Of a stretch of 53,987 nucleotides of DNA, positions 11,282 to 23,969 are shown one piece after another. Numbering within the stretch: position 1 is the stretch's first letter; each line of letters starts with the position of its first letter. This DNA comes from Chromera velia (lineage: Eukaryota > Sar > Chromeraceae): the NCBI GenBank assembly GCA_018398765.1, contig JAHBMJ010000444.1:74033-128019 (forward strand). Reading direction: 5' to 3'. The notes below the pieces were generated by a model. It saw only the letters and a program-made list of their open reading frames with translations. It ran no database searches and was not told where the DNA came from. The translations under genes were made by a program, and so were the position numbers.

Positions 11282-13845
11282 ATGAGACTTGATCGGCTGT
11301 GCCGCAGGCAAATTACCAGGGATGGAGCGGGGAACAGGCCTTTTGCAGATACTTTTTCAAACTTCTGGGCGTCTGTGTTTGAAGGGGAAGGACTTCCCGG
11401 CTTTTCTTTCCCCTCCTGCCCCCCTCTCCCTCCTCGGTTCCCTTTCTTCTCTCTCTCTCTCTCTGTGCGAGAAAGTCATTAAAGAAATAAACCCTAAGAA
11501 GGCAGCAAGACTTGAGGGTCTCTCTCTTAAGCATACTGCTCTATGTTTTGGCTTATCGCGTCTCTTATGTTTTTTTTTAATCTTTTTTAATCTTTTTCAC
11601 CTCTTCTCTTACTGGCCACCCAAATGGAATTTCTTTTGCATCGTCCCCGTCCCTAAAGGCCCTGTGTCTCCATTGGCAGATGAATTGAGGCCTATACACA
11701 TAGTAAGTCTTCTTGCCAAGCTCTTTGCCCTGCTTATGGATTCTCGTCTTCGTTTAAGAACGAGGATCGATGAGAGACAGATAGGCTTCAGGAAAGGGGT
11801 CGGAACTAGAGAGGTGATTCATGCTTTGTTTGCTTTATTGAAAACTGCAAAAAATAAAAAGAGATCGTTATTTGCTTCTTTTGTGGACTTCAGTAAGGCG
11901 TTTGACAAAGTAGACAACAAAAAACTGATAGAAAGGCTCAAGGAAGAAGGGCTGGGGGAGGGGGACATTTGAATGATTCATGCGATGTATGTTAAAGTAA
12001 TGGGGAAGATTGAGGGCTCGGACAATATGTTTGAGGAAGGAACAGGAATCAAGCAAGGGGACCCACTCTCTCCTCTTCTCTTTCTTCTCTTTATCAATAA
12101 CATTCAATGACATACCTCCATTAGCCTTTAATGCAGGGAGCCCCGGCAAGAAGAACGAGCAAACCTTCCCGAGGAAGCGAACGCCTGATGGAGGGGGGAG
12201 TTAGAGGCTCAGCCCAGAGCCTTAAACTCCTCCCCCCCAGACATACTCCCGACAGAAGTGAGGTTAGGAGACCTACTGCTTGAGAGTATTGGATATGTCG
12301 ATAACCTCGTCATCTTTGGACACTCCCTCCAACACCTCCAGAAGAGGATTGATCTGTTGGCTACTTATTGTGATAAGTGGGGGTTGACGGTAAATCTGAA
12401 GAAGACAAAGGACCTGGTGATGAGATTGGCAGGTAGAGAGGGGGTAGATGAAATTCGTTTCAAGGGTCGGACGGTCGACTGGGTAGAGAGTTATAAATAT
12501 CTTGGCTGTCAGGTTTTTTCTGATGTGGACCCTCGTAAGTCTGTGACCGCTAGACTTGAAGCCACAGAAAGGGGAGTTGGGGAGGCTATGAGTCTGTGCA
12601 GGTCTGTATGCGTCAATAAGTATGCTGTCCCCCCACAGTCGTATATCCTTTTTCAAGGGGACATGGAAGCCCGCCGCCACCTATTCCCTTGAAGCTCTCC
12701 CCATTTAGGAATCTGACATCCGATGCTTAGACTCCTTTCAGCTTCGTTTTGTGTGTTAGTCTCTCCGTCTGCCCTGGAATTCTTTTGTGTTTCCCACCCT
12801 TGCAGCCGTTGGGCTGAGGCCCATAAGAAAGATTCTCAGTGTTAGATTGGGGGGGTATTTGAGAAGTCTCTCCCTTGCTCGTTTGGCTTTGTCTCAAACA
12901 TTATGGGCATGCCACAGGAGGGGCCCAGGGAGTTAAGGGCGTGGTCAGGGTCTGTAAAGAAGCTTGTATAACCCGTCAGTCCTGCCCTTCTGGAAGGTGA
13001 ACTAGATGAGGTCGATTTCAGAACATCAGATAGCAAGCTAAGAAGGGGAGTAAGAAACAGAGAAGTGAACAAATGGATGGGGGACTAGATAAACCTGGTC
13101 TCTATCATAAAAAGAAGAAGAGGGAAGCAGGGGAGACAAGGAATGCATAGGAGCATATCTTTTCCTCCATCTGCTTGCCTAAAGGAATATCAGAAGGAGA
13201 ATACTAACAGCTAACGTTTTATAAAATTGGTTCTCGGTAGCTTGATGGAGGGGCGGGGGAGCTCATGGTCTGCCTCGGCAGAACCTCTCACTAAGCAGTT
13301 CTTGTCTTCCTCTGGGGTAGTTTTCCACCCTTTGTTGTACGCCATTGTTGGAGGGGGGGCAAACCATGGAGGAAGGGTTAAATCAATTTGCAAAGCCTCT
13401 GAAGAAAAAAGTTGGGAGAAATTGATTAACGATCCGATTCACCGTCTGACAACTTATGTCTGAACAGAGGTGCCGCGGGGGAGACTGAGTGATCCCTGGT
13501 ATAGGCGATTAGAGCGTATATCAATAGAAGAAGTGTGTAAGCATGGAAGCCTGAGGGGGTAGGGGGGTGGGGCAGGCCGAGGAGTGGGTAAGGCGGTACT
13601 TCTCGCTTCTTCTTCAGAGGGATGCCCGAAAGGCTACTGCCCTCATTGCTGCATACCTAGGACCGGACTGATCGATCCTGGGGAGCAGTGTTTTACTAGC
13701 TAGTAGTCCTAAAGTTCGGCTGCTTTAGGTGAACATTCGCTAGCATGCTCCTAGCTTGCAATATGACATGAATGCTCACAGACTACCCTTTACCATTGGG
13801 ACACAATGGCTGGTGGGTTAAGTCACCTCATCATCATCATCATCA
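11282..13845 (+). mobile_element. Decayed non-LTR (LINE) retrotransposon with reverse transcriptase remnants
   Basis: Reverse-transcriptase blocks follow one another on the plus strand in different frames. A fingers region with LRPIHIVSLLAKLF is near 11690. The palm block FVDFSKAFDKV is at about 11880-11915. A GIKQGDPLSPLLF block is at 12046-12086. The catalytic block near 12294-12310 reads YVDN where the family has FADD. A thumb-like region runs to about 12690. TGA at 11970 and several frame changes break the frame. Further degenerate coding runs to about 13660, including a Cys/His-rich patch near 13620. The copy ends in (TCA)6 at 13828-13845, the simple-repeat tail typical of several LINE clades. 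The 5' end is probably truncated, so the left boundary is approximate. Confidence 0.8.
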
Positions 13846-14044
13846 GGCGCGGACGATATAAATTTTTTTACTGAACCTCACTGGACCTTAGATAACCTTA
13901 TGTATAGAGGGGTCCCGAATGTACCTGAATTACGCATAGATATACTAAAATATACGTAGATGCCGTACTTGGTTTTATTTAAATTGATTTCTGAACTACT
14001 AGGCTTTTATTTTACTCCAAGTCTTCATCATCTTGCATGGGGGG

Positions 14045-14499
14045 CAATGCCTGTAAAGCCCATGGCGTTTATGGGTAAACGCCGCGGGGCTGCGGAGCGG
14101 CCGTACTATGCCGCGGGGCGCCCGAAGGGCGCTACGCGGCACGCTGCGGAGGAAAGTTTCCTCGTGTCCGCGCCGCACTGCGGAGCGATTGTCCAAGCTA
14201 CTCTGTGGAGCCCCGCGACAAACCATTCACAGACTTGTCAAAACACAGTGCATGAAAACATGCATACCAAAGTGCTGTGCATCTACGAACCCTCATTTCC
14301 ATACCAAAGAGCCTCCCAAAAAATTTTGGCGCCTGCGGTGCAAATTGCTTGTTTTATGAGTATATATATTGGCAGGGCGGGCAGGGAAGGGTGCGCCGCC
14401 GTGGAGGGGCTTGAAAGAGTCCGCGGCACAGCCACGGACCAAATTGAAGAGCCCCGCGGCGCAGCCGCGGGGCTCAAAATGGCGGCTTTACAGGCATTG
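14045..14499. mobile_element. hAT-type MITE with perfect 16-bp TIRs and 8-bp target-site duplication
   Basis: The element starts CAATGCCTGTAAAGCC and ends with the exact reverse complement. ATGGGGGG flanks it on both sides (14037-14044 and 14500-14507), giving an 8-bp duplication. The CAATG terminus fits the hAT end consensus (YARNG). The inside is GC-rich, encodes no transposase, and carries several copies of CCGCGGGGC in both orientations near the ends, including a hairpin at about 14452-14474. Such subterminal repeats are often transposase-binding sites in hAT elements. At 455 bp it is non-autonomous. Intact ends and duplication suggest a fairly recent insertion. Confidence 0.93.
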
Positions 14500-14507
14500 A
14501 TGGGGGG

Positions 14508-14965
14508 CCTAACTGAGTCTCCTATAGGCTATTATAATATAGAGTCCTAATTAACTCCTAACCTAACCTGCTCTTTCAAGTACTTTTAAGCATCAATTGG
14601 ACCCAACCTTCGCTCGAGATCGCGCCCAAGAGCTTTGTGGCTGCATGGCACATTCAGTCTGAAATAGCCGAGCTAGATCGATCGATGTGAGATTCGCAGA
14701 TCTTGGAACTCTTGTCAGACCCTTGAGAGCCATAATATGAGAGTCGGATTTCGACTCAGGGTCACTCACCGTCACTGCCCCTGACACTGGACGAAAGAGA
14801 CAGCAGCAGAATCTCAGATGTGAAGAGGCACGCCATCCAGTGGTTTGGTTGGTCTGTCTATCTGTGAACCTCGCCGTGCACAAGCAACACTCCTGGATTC
14901 GACCAGGCGTTGTGTTCACTCTCCTCAAGAGAAAGCAGCCGAGTAGACACGAAGAGAGAGCCACG
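14508..14965. other. Upstream region of the acidic protein gene
   Basis: AT-rich near 14520-14560 beside the MITE, then mixed sequence up to the ATG at 14966. It should contain the promoter and 5' UTR of the downstream gene. An upstream in-frame GTG at 14840 exists, but ATG 14966 in context ccacgATG is preferred. Confidence 0.45.
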
Positions 14966-17900
14966 ATGTTTGTCTTCGACCCAGTAGCAGATCCTTACTG
15001 GCGGAAGCCGATTCCCTGGAACATTCAACAGAAGAAAGCAAACATCAGGGGTCGAAGGAAGAGAGAAAACTGGCAGTTCTTTTTCGACACCATGAACCCC
15101 AGAAGGAACTATGTTCGCAACAACGATCCTCAGTACGACACAAAAGCAGAGCTCGGTCTCCCGCCAGAGCTTTTCCCTGGATATTTCTCCTACGAACAAA
15201 TCACACTCCTTCACCAAAGAGCGTACAGAGCTGAAATGGACCTATCCCCACTTTCATCAGAGGCCGAGCAATCAGAACCCGAAGAGAACCCCTTTGCAAA
15301 GCCCATCCCCCCCCCACCCCTCTGCACTACAACGCCCCGAAGAACCAGACAGCAGTCGCCCAGGAGAGGTACGTATTCAAAAGGCCCGCTCCTTCCCGTC
15401 TTTCAGTTTCTTTGACTTCCGTTTTGGTCGGTCTTCCCTTTTGTCTCCATGTGTACGAGAACGCAGTTTTCACGCAAAGGTGTTGCACGTTGCTTTCTTC
15501 GTGGAACATCTACGGAAGATGACCTCACGTGTACACTAGAAAGAGAAGAAGAATATGCATATCGATCACATGTGCTTGCTCTCTTTTTATGCAGTGACAA
15601 TCATCAAGGCGGAAGATGAGACCAAGCAAGCACCAGTGACCAGGTCAAGAGCTTGCCAGCCACCACCACCGAGAGCAAGCAGGTCTCAGAAGGGAGGCCA
15701 GCAGAAGGGCTTGAGCCTGCAGCAGCAAGGCAGGGGGAGAGGCCAGCCGCAGTCAGGGAGAGGAGGAGTTTCCGCGGCAGCTGCGGCTGCTCCTCAGAGA
15801 CGCGCCACAGGTTGGGCCTACGAGGAGTCGGAGGACGAGGACGACTTCGATGAGGACGGGGAGGATGACCAAGAGGATGAAGAGGAGGAGGAGGAGGGGG
15901 GCGATCGGGAGCAAGAACAAGAGCAAGAGCAGGATGAAGACGCAGAGGAGGAAGAGGAGGATGATCCAGAGGACCGTCCACTGATCCCTCTGACCCCTTC
16001 AATGCATTCAGACTCCCAACCCATGCTCAGGGGTGGCCTTTCCACAAGAGGAGGCTCTGTGCGGGGAACAGAAAAGGAAAAAGAAAAGCCGCAAGATAGA
16101 GAACCACAGGGGGAGCGATCGAGAAAAGCACATGCACCCCCCCTTCCCCAGGGAATTTCATCTCCTTCCGCAGATAGGTTCTCTCTCTCCCTTTCCTTCT
16201 CCCCAAAATCCCCCCATGCCACATCCCCCCTTGTTGGCCCATTGTGGAAGCGTTCCACAGGTACAGATACCACTCAAACAGAAACCCGCCAAGACATCGC
16301 AGCGGGTGCCCAGGGCGAAGGAAAAGAAAGACGACCCCAGGAAGAGCAACCAAGCTCTTCCTCTTCCTCCTCCTCATCATCATCGTCCAACGCAGCCCCC
16401 CCCACTCTGATTCCCCAGAAAGGAGCTTTTCCCTCCCTTGACCTCAAAGCTGCAGAACGAACCCCCCTTTTCCCTCTCCTTAACCCTGCCCCCGCTTCTG
16501 AAATTCCTGCAGAGGTTCCGCCGGCAGCAGGAGTCGCGCAAAGTCCCACAAGCACACTCCAGACAGACCACACCCCACACGCAGCCACAGCCACGGGCGC
16601 AAAGTCAACTAGAGGTCGAAAACCCGTTGCAGCAGCAAAAGCCTCTCCAACCGTCAACGCCACTGGAACTTCCCCCCCCGTGTCCACCGCCACTCCCAAA
16701 CGGCAACAACGAAGGCCGACAATCGCCTCCCCCGGACTGTCTCCCGTTGCGTCTCCCCCCTCCATCTCACCGACAGCACCCCAACCTTCCACTTCACCCC
16801 ATGCGTCTCTCACAGGAGGAGGGGCGTTTCCAGGCCCCCTGCCTTCCATGGCTTTCCTGCAGGCTGTCGGTGCAACCGGCACAGGAATCAGTGCCAGCCC
16901 CCCAGGCGGGTCTGCCGAGGGTCTGGGAGGCCACGGCATAGGCGTAGATCCGACCAAGGACCCTGTGACCGGGGTGGTTGACTTGCCTCCCCTGCAATCT
17001 CCCACAAGCGCCTCGAGCCCCTTCGCAGCACTCAGCAGTATCCAGAACCTTCAGACCCCCTTCCATCCCTCTTTGGCCTCTCTGTTTCTCCATCCGGGCC
17101 TTCTCTCCGCACTTCCCCCTCAACACCCTCCTGCTCCTCCAGGTGGAGTGTTGCCAGTGGGTGCCTCTCCCCAAGCGTCCTTGCAGGAACTCTTCAACCT
17201 TGCGAATCTGATGGGAACAGGGATGAATCCGGGGGGGGCACCTCTGGAGTCTCTTTCCACTCTCTCCAGAGGCCTTCTGGGCCAGCCTGGCCTCCAAAGG
17301 GCGGGGGGGGGGGGAGCTCTTGGGGCCCCTCCGCCTCTGCTCTCCCCCTCAGTGGGGCAGGTTGCTTCTCTGGGACAGTTGGGGGGGGGGGCAGACAGTC
17401 AAAGACCTGCAAAAACGCCTTCCGGGACCGCCCAGCCGCAGCAGTCCCCTCTAGAAACTGCAGCACCCGATGTCCTCCAGCTTGGACAGGGACATGCCGG
17501 GGCCCCCCGACAGACCGACAACGAAGGGGGCCCAGGGGGACAGGGACTGGAGAGCCGCCCGCTTTCCCTCTTCGGTCTCGAGGCTCTCAGAAGGGGGGGG
17601 GAGACGGGTGCACCGATTCTACCTTCGCCGTTTCCTTTCCAGGCACAGAGGGACAGTCACCGACAAAAGCCATCCCCCGAGGCCGCCATGCATTCAAACG
17701 ACCAGCCACCTGCTGCTGCCGGAGGGGATGTCTTGAAACCTCCAGACGGTTCTCTGCCTGACGACAGTGGGAGCAGCAGCAGTAGCAGTATCTTCAAAGG
17801 ACTTGGGGGTGGGGTGACAGGTCTGTCTGGAGTCTCGACATCGGCAGGCTTCGGCCTGTCTGGAGGGTCTGACGAAGCTTCGCCTGCCGAGCTAGGCCCC

Positions 17901-18116
17901 CATTCTCCTGAGGCTGCAGCAAAAAAGAGACCCAGAAGAGGGGGTACACCGAAAACAGCTGCAGCGACGGCACGCCCCCTTCCTTCCCCTTCGCCTCTGT
18001 CCCTTCCAAGCCCCTCTCTGCCTGCCAGCGTCCACCCATCGCTCCCCCCCCCGGCCACCGGAGCGCAGGGCTCTGTGGTTCCTCCTCGTGACTCTGCAGG
18101 CAAAAGAAAGAGATGA
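14966..18116 (+). CDS. Acidic, Pro/Ser/Gly-rich nuclear-type protein of unknown function
   Basis: Two exons, 14966-15368 (donor GAGAG|GTACGT) and 15595-18116 (acceptor after a pyrimidine tract and TGCAG), join in phase to 974 residues. The first ~100 residues are the only ordered-looking part: aromatic and basic, with WRKPIPW, a RRKRENWQFFF stretch and NPRRNYVRNN. Residues about 211-265 are almost wholly Asp/Glu. The remainder is low-complexity, rich in Pro, Ser, Gly and Ala. Two basic clusters near the C-terminus (KKRPRRGG, and KRKR as the last four residues) look like nuclear localisation signals. The composition suggests a chromatin or transcription-associated factor, but I recognise no domain. 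Only one intron interrupts a 3.1-kb gene. It may be the host gene most affected by indels, since homopolymeric G and C runs are frequent. Confidence 0.75.
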
Positions 18117-20825
18117 CTTCCTTGATCGATCCTTCTTTTCTTTTTTTTCTCTTCTGGTGAAAACAAAGAAAGAGAGAAAGAAATGATAGAAAGAGAAGGG
18201 AGCGAAAGGGGTGTGTAAAAAGAGAAACGAATTTGAACGTACCATTTTCTTTTCTTCAAGAACTCATCAGTAAAGCGTGAAAGCCGTGCAGCAGAAAAAA
18301 CAATTCAGGTCTTCATTCTCTGTTCTAAAAGCACAATGAGGCATGCGCTCCCAACAAATTTGCCTCCGCGCATACTCAAAGCCTCCGCAGCTGACTGTGG
18401 CCTCCGATCTAGTACATTGGCTCGAAATTCGTTATTGGGAGACGTGTGCGTGCGTGTGTGTGTGTGTGTGTGCATGTGCATGTAGTAGTCATATGGGGGC
18501 TTGGACGGACAACTCGTCAGGAAAGCCCCATTTGATGGATGGATGAATGGATGGATTGAGAAAATGCGGTTCAATGAAGAGAGAGAGAGAGAGAGAGAGA
18601 GAGAGGTGCAATCGATCCTTCGGGTAAAGATTAAAAGAAATGGACTCGAGGTAATGGTTGCAGGAAAAACGGAAAAGCAGCTTTGGAAACAGGGCGACAG
18701 GGTCGAGGGAAACAAAGAGAGATCCTGCATGCGTCCAAGAAAAGCAAAGATGACAGACAGAAGGACGAATAACGGGGTAGAGACTTTTGATGAATCAAAT
18801 TGGTTTTGCTTTTTTTTTGAATGTGCAGCTGTGCAGGGTTCCATTCTGAATGCTGACATAAAGTCATAACCCATGACTCTGACAGCTAAGGAAGAGAACG
18901 ACAAAAAAGAAAGACAGTTCATGGACTGGAATGCAACCAAGCAACCATGCAGGGTGAAATTTCATCTATCGATTCGACTCATCAACCTCACTCTTCCTCC
19001 TGTCTCTTCAATCTCACTCTTTCTCCTCTCTCTTCAATCTCACTCTTTCTCCTCTCTCTTCAATCCCACTCTTCTTCCTCTTCAATCTAACTCTTCCGTC
19101 TCTATGTTTGCATCCCACCCCTCGCTTAGCGTTTACCTTTCTTTCTTCATCTAATTCATTTGACCGCTCTCGGATCTTATCCGCTTCCTATTTTTCAGTG
19201 GCCCAAAAACAGGGCAAGAGTGCGTGGGGTAAGAGGAGGGAAAGGGCACGGGACAAAAAGGAAAATTCATGCAAGTGGAGATGCAAGAAGGAACAGAGGA
19301 GAGGAAAAAGAGAGGGAGAGAGAGAGTGGGAGAAGAGCAAGGAAGGCCTCTGGTTGACTCAGTACACTACCGACCGTGTTCAAAGGCTCTTCTCTTCTTT
19401 CCCTTTCGTCTTTCATTCAATGGGGGAAGAAGAGAGGGAAAGTCCATAGTAAAAACAGCCAATTGAGGGAGAGTCAGAGTCGAGCTCGGGAGAATGCATG
19501 ACCGATTGATCCGTCTATCGCTCATCTGTCGGACTGGACATGACGTAGGAAAAAGAAAGTAAAGAGTCTAATCAGAAAAGCCCTCTCCTTTCCTCCCATA
19601 CCCTCTCCTCCTCCATCTCACTTACCACTTCCATGCACAAAGCTTTGGCTGCCCCTTGCAACGAACGATCACCTCAAGGCAGAATCGATCCCCCATGTCT
19701 ACTTCAAGAAAAAGAGAGAGGGAGTGGGGGGGCGAGCAAGAAAGGCTGGCGACCCTCTGCTTCCTCTCTCTACTGTAAATCTACACTATTGCAATTTTTC
19801 TTCCTTTCTTGGTCCTCTGTTTATACTGCTCCCGAAATCGATACTCAGGCAGCAGGGTACACAAAAGAGACAACAAGCGGAAAAGAATGAAAGAATGAGA
19901 GACAAAGACATCAGAACAACAAACAGACAGAAAGAGAGAGAGAGAGAGAGAGGGAGCCAAACAACAAAACCACAGAAACAGGAAGGAATCTGCAGAGCGG
20001 GAAGGAGGACGATTGCCAAGAAAAAAACATGCGGGCAAGGAGGATGTGTGTCTCAAAAAAAGATCCGATTCGATGTGCGAGTTATTCTTTTCTTCTCAAA
20101 AGAAGGTACATCGAATCCTTTCCTGTTTCTTTTCAGTTCAACAACAGTGCTGTCGAATTCATTCTGACACCGTTGCCTCTTCTAGTCCGTCCTCCTTCTG
20201 TTTCTCTTCCTTCTCTTTCCTTTCTTCAGTTCGTTTCTCTTCTCCTCTCTGCATTCCTTTTCATCCAAAATAGCAGGTGGCGGGTGCAACGATTGAGGAA
20301 AGAATCCTGAATTAATGGAGAACTGTGCAAAAAGAACGTGATTGAGGAATGATGTGCTCGGCAAAAAAGGGGGGGATCTCGTCCACGCAGTTGGATCGGG
20401 GAGCACGAAGTCATCCAAGCACTCAAAGCCTGAGTTCAAAAGCAACAGGCTCGCAGCAAGACTGCCCATCGCTCCACGTGACTGTCCAACTCATTCACGG
20501 CAATCAAGGCGAAATTGAATTCAAAATATCGACCCAACAACTCAAACCGGGCGCCACTGTTCTCCAGCTTGGCACCACCTCTTCTCAAACTGGATCCTTT
20601 GCGTTTTCTGATTCATTCAAGAGCAGCAGCAACTAGTAGCAACTTTCTTGATCATCTGTGTGTTGTGAATCTTGTGATAGTCTCGTTGGTGTGTATTATC
20701 CAGCAAGTTGGGTGGTGTTGGTTTTGCACTGGACTGCGCAACGCTAGGCGCAACGGCACAGTTGCTGGCACTGGGAGCAATCAATATATTGGAACAAACA
20801 TGAAGGTCTAGGTGTGTAGTAGGTG
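18117..20825. other. Intergenic region with GA/CT-rich tracts, no supported gene
   Basis: The 3' UTR of the gene ending at 18116 should lie at the start. (GT)n at 18450-18478, (GA)n at 18578-18606 and 19930-19952, and CT-rich tracts at 19000-19100 and 20170-20260 dominate. Open frames here are simple-sequence artefacts. A 95-codon minus-strand frame at 20469-20182 is undisturbed, but I see no splice or family support. Confidence 0.5.
18990..19100. repeat. Short tandem repeat, ~28-bp unit (TCTCTTCAATCTCACTCTT type)
   Basis: About four imperfect copies of a pyrimidine-rich unit follow head to tail. The last copy is degraded. Confidence 0.8.
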
Positions 20826-21670
20826 ATGGTTGAACAAACAGCTTTGCAATTTTAAGTATATATGTAATACTATATACCACACTCTACATGGCTATTTCTA
20901 TTTTTTTCACTGCTCCAACTATCGAAACATTTTTTTTTTTTAATATTAGATTTATAGTTTTGAATGAATGAATGAGGTGAAAGCCGATGAGCCACCACTT
21001 AGGCTTTAGTGACCCCAGCTGCCAGTGTGGTCCCGGCCTATGTCCTAGCCTATGTCATACAGAAATTTCATCACTCAACCTAGACTCCTCGGGGCATTGA
21101 ATTTAAAGGCTTGCAAGACTGTGCCAAGACTAGATCTAAGACTGGGTGGCCCACTGGCCCCTTCGCTTTATTCAAGTTTATTGTCTTAAACTCGTTTATC
21201 ATACAGGGTGCTAGACAGGGTGAAACTTAATCGAAGAAGACAAAACCTTTTCAACAGTTATCAAACTATCATCAATTTATGCTCAATTATTATTATGATT
21301 ATTATTATTAATCGGTCTATAGGCCACACAAATCACAGTAAATGAATTTAGCTGTATGTAGATATAAAAAGCACTAAACCACCTGGTTACTACTATCAGT
21401 TACTGCCAGTGTTATATTATGTGGCATATCAAATTAATTATTTGTTTATTAATTTACACAATTTATGTTTAACTTAAACACATATGCAATCTAGTATGCA
21501 ATAAGAAATTTGATATTCTGACTTTTCCCGTATTAAAACTTTTATCGTTGCCTCGACCGGCATTAAGGGGCAATCAGGTCAAAAGACGCTTGAAAAGAGA
21601 TCCTGGACCAGATCAAACCTGGCGATGTGACTCAGATACTCATTCTCTTTTTTCATGATGACAGGTCGCA
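20826..21670. other. AT-rich island
   Basis: Low-GC sequence with poly-T (20930-20941), ATT/TTA runs near 21290-21310 and no coding potential, ending just before the stop codon of the PDE12-like gene. Similar islands occur at 3890-4350, 10970-11230, 27300-27860 and 36590-37100. They contrast sharply with the GC-richer genes and may be old transposon debris. Confidence 0.5.
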
Positions 21671-23929
21671 TTACATGATCGGGCTTTGCTTGTCTTTCAA
21701 CTCCAGGAGTGCCGCAATGGAAAGATGGTCTGACCCATAAGTGGCAGATGGAAGCCCGGGAAGGATTTGTGACTCTTCAACTACCCCCAAGACGCCCAAA
21801 ACCTGCAAAATCAGCGGAATGGGAAAATCGATCACAGTCACGCGCAGCAAGCATAGAAGATGCAATTTCGTCCTTGATTGACCTTTGCACAGGAATTGAA
21901 GACGATGTGCGAGTGCCAACTCTTTCACTCGAAGGCGGGATAGATTTCAGGCAGCCAGAGGCTTGCAGAACACACCGCACTCTCCAGGCCACCAATCCAC
22001 GTCCCCCCCGTCCTTCGCCAGTCGCATTCAAATTATAGGGCCTTCCCCCCAGAAAGCATTAAAGAAGATCCTTGCGACACATTCAGAAGTGCTGTACTGG
22101 GAGAGGAAGAAAGAAAACGGAAATTTCTGGGCTCGAGGAATGAAAGCAGAGAGCATGATCAAGTGAAGTGCGGCTAAATTTGCGCTTTTCATTTCTTTCT
22201 ATCTCTGCCTCTCTGTCATCGCGTCTCCATCTCTTTTGACATTTACTTGCATTCCACAATCTCTTTCTTTCTGCTTCTCCACCGGCCTGTCTTGTCTGTC
22301 CTTCTCTCTCTCTCTCGTCCCACCGCCCACCTTTGTGTTCCGTTTGTCTGTGAAGATCCAGTCCAGCGTCGCGTTGAAGCCGTTCACGTAATTCGTGAAA
22401 GGAAGTGACTCGCCCACCGCCTCGTAAACACACTGCATTCAGTTAATCGTTCACGCACAAAAAAAACTCTGCCCCCTTGTTTCCATCATTGTTTCCCTCG
22501 CCGAAAGACGACAGGCAAATCATCGAAGAACCAATTCACGGACCTGCAAACCGCGCAGAGCCAGTGAGACACTTAGGTGCAGGCCCAAAAGGAAAGAGGA
22601 CATCGAGGCACTCACCTGCAACTCCAGCGGAGCAATTGAAACGTTCACACCTGGACCCTCGCTGAGGTCCTCTGGTCCCATTGCTGTCTCCCAGTCCGCC
22701 CCCGATGTACCGCTCGCACCTTCTCCGTGTGCCGCCCCCTCTTTTCCCACTTCCCCAGCTTGAAGTTCCCTCTCTTCTGCCGCTCTCTTTGCAGGGTCCT
22801 CTTGGCCCGTCTCCGCTTCTTCCTCTTCTGCTACTGCGACGTCCTCCAACGATGCCTCCCCTCCCTCCTCCCCCTCCTCAGTTGTCTCACGAGACCACCG
22901 AAATCGAAGCCCGAGCTCCCAGTCGCTGTGCGTTGACGGGACTTGCCCCTGCTTGAGGAGATGCACTGGCGCTGCAGGTATTCATCGGCAGACAGGTGAA
23001 CACCGTGGATCCGTTTGATATGAGAAAGAAAGGCAAGAAGCGGCAAAATACGCACCCCCAGCACCCAAATTAATGAAGAAACGAATGAATACTTTCAGAC
23101 AGCGAGCAAGACGATTCCCCAAATGCCCTGCCAGAAAGAGAAGAGGCCTCACTGCCAGCCTACCTGTGAGTGGATGAGAATTCAGGTCTCCACACAAAAT
23201 CATTGCCGCCCCCCCCTCGTCACCCGATCCCCCGTCCCCCCGAGTTGTGTGCGCCTCTGCAAGTCTCTTTACCTCTCTCGCCATCAGGAGCGCTTGCAGA
23301 GTGCGAATGTGCTGCAGAAGAGAAGCAAATTGCCCGCCCAACAAGAGAAGAAGCGCATCAAAGAAGAGAGAGCTTACAGAATCTCTCAAACAGGGTAATG
23401 CAGAGACTTGACAGGCCGAAATAAATCGATTGAATCACTCCAACCATACACCGACAAAATGAACAGACAGGCCGCTCGAGGAAAATAAAGACAAGCAAGC
23501 AAAGAAAAGGAAAACAAACGAACAAACAAATCTAGCAACACACAGAAACCGTCGGACGACCCGAAAAAAGACGGAGTAAAGTAAGCTCTCAATGATGAAG
23601 CCCACTCTCTTTTTCTCCTTCCCTACCCTACCCTCGCATACGGATGGAAGAAGAAGTGAGAGTTTCCGACAACGACCAGCCTCCCAGTCTTCCTGTGCCG
23701 CAACGCCGCCAATTGGATCACTGTCGACATGTGTGGAAGGACGGAGCCCTGAAAAAAAAAGAAAAAAAGGGAGAAATTAAGGAAGACAGGGGGAAGAATA
23801 CAGAAAAAGCAACAGCAGGAGCAGAAGGGAAAACTCATCACGTCGGAACGATCGACCCTGTCGATTTTTGTTCTGTTTTGTTTTTCTTTTCAATGCTGCA
23901 CGCTTTCTTTCTCCACACTGTCCTTGGAT

Positions 23930-23969
<40 letters not shown>

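Noticed and set aside
16274-17297. Long minus-strand frames opposite the acidic protein gene
   Set aside because: Shadow frames of a GC-rich, low-complexity coding exon; the plus-strand model has clean splice sites and runs to a stop.
18305-18940. 211-codon minus-strand frame
   Set aside because: Composed of CT- and CA-rich simple sequence, with no domain and no splice context.
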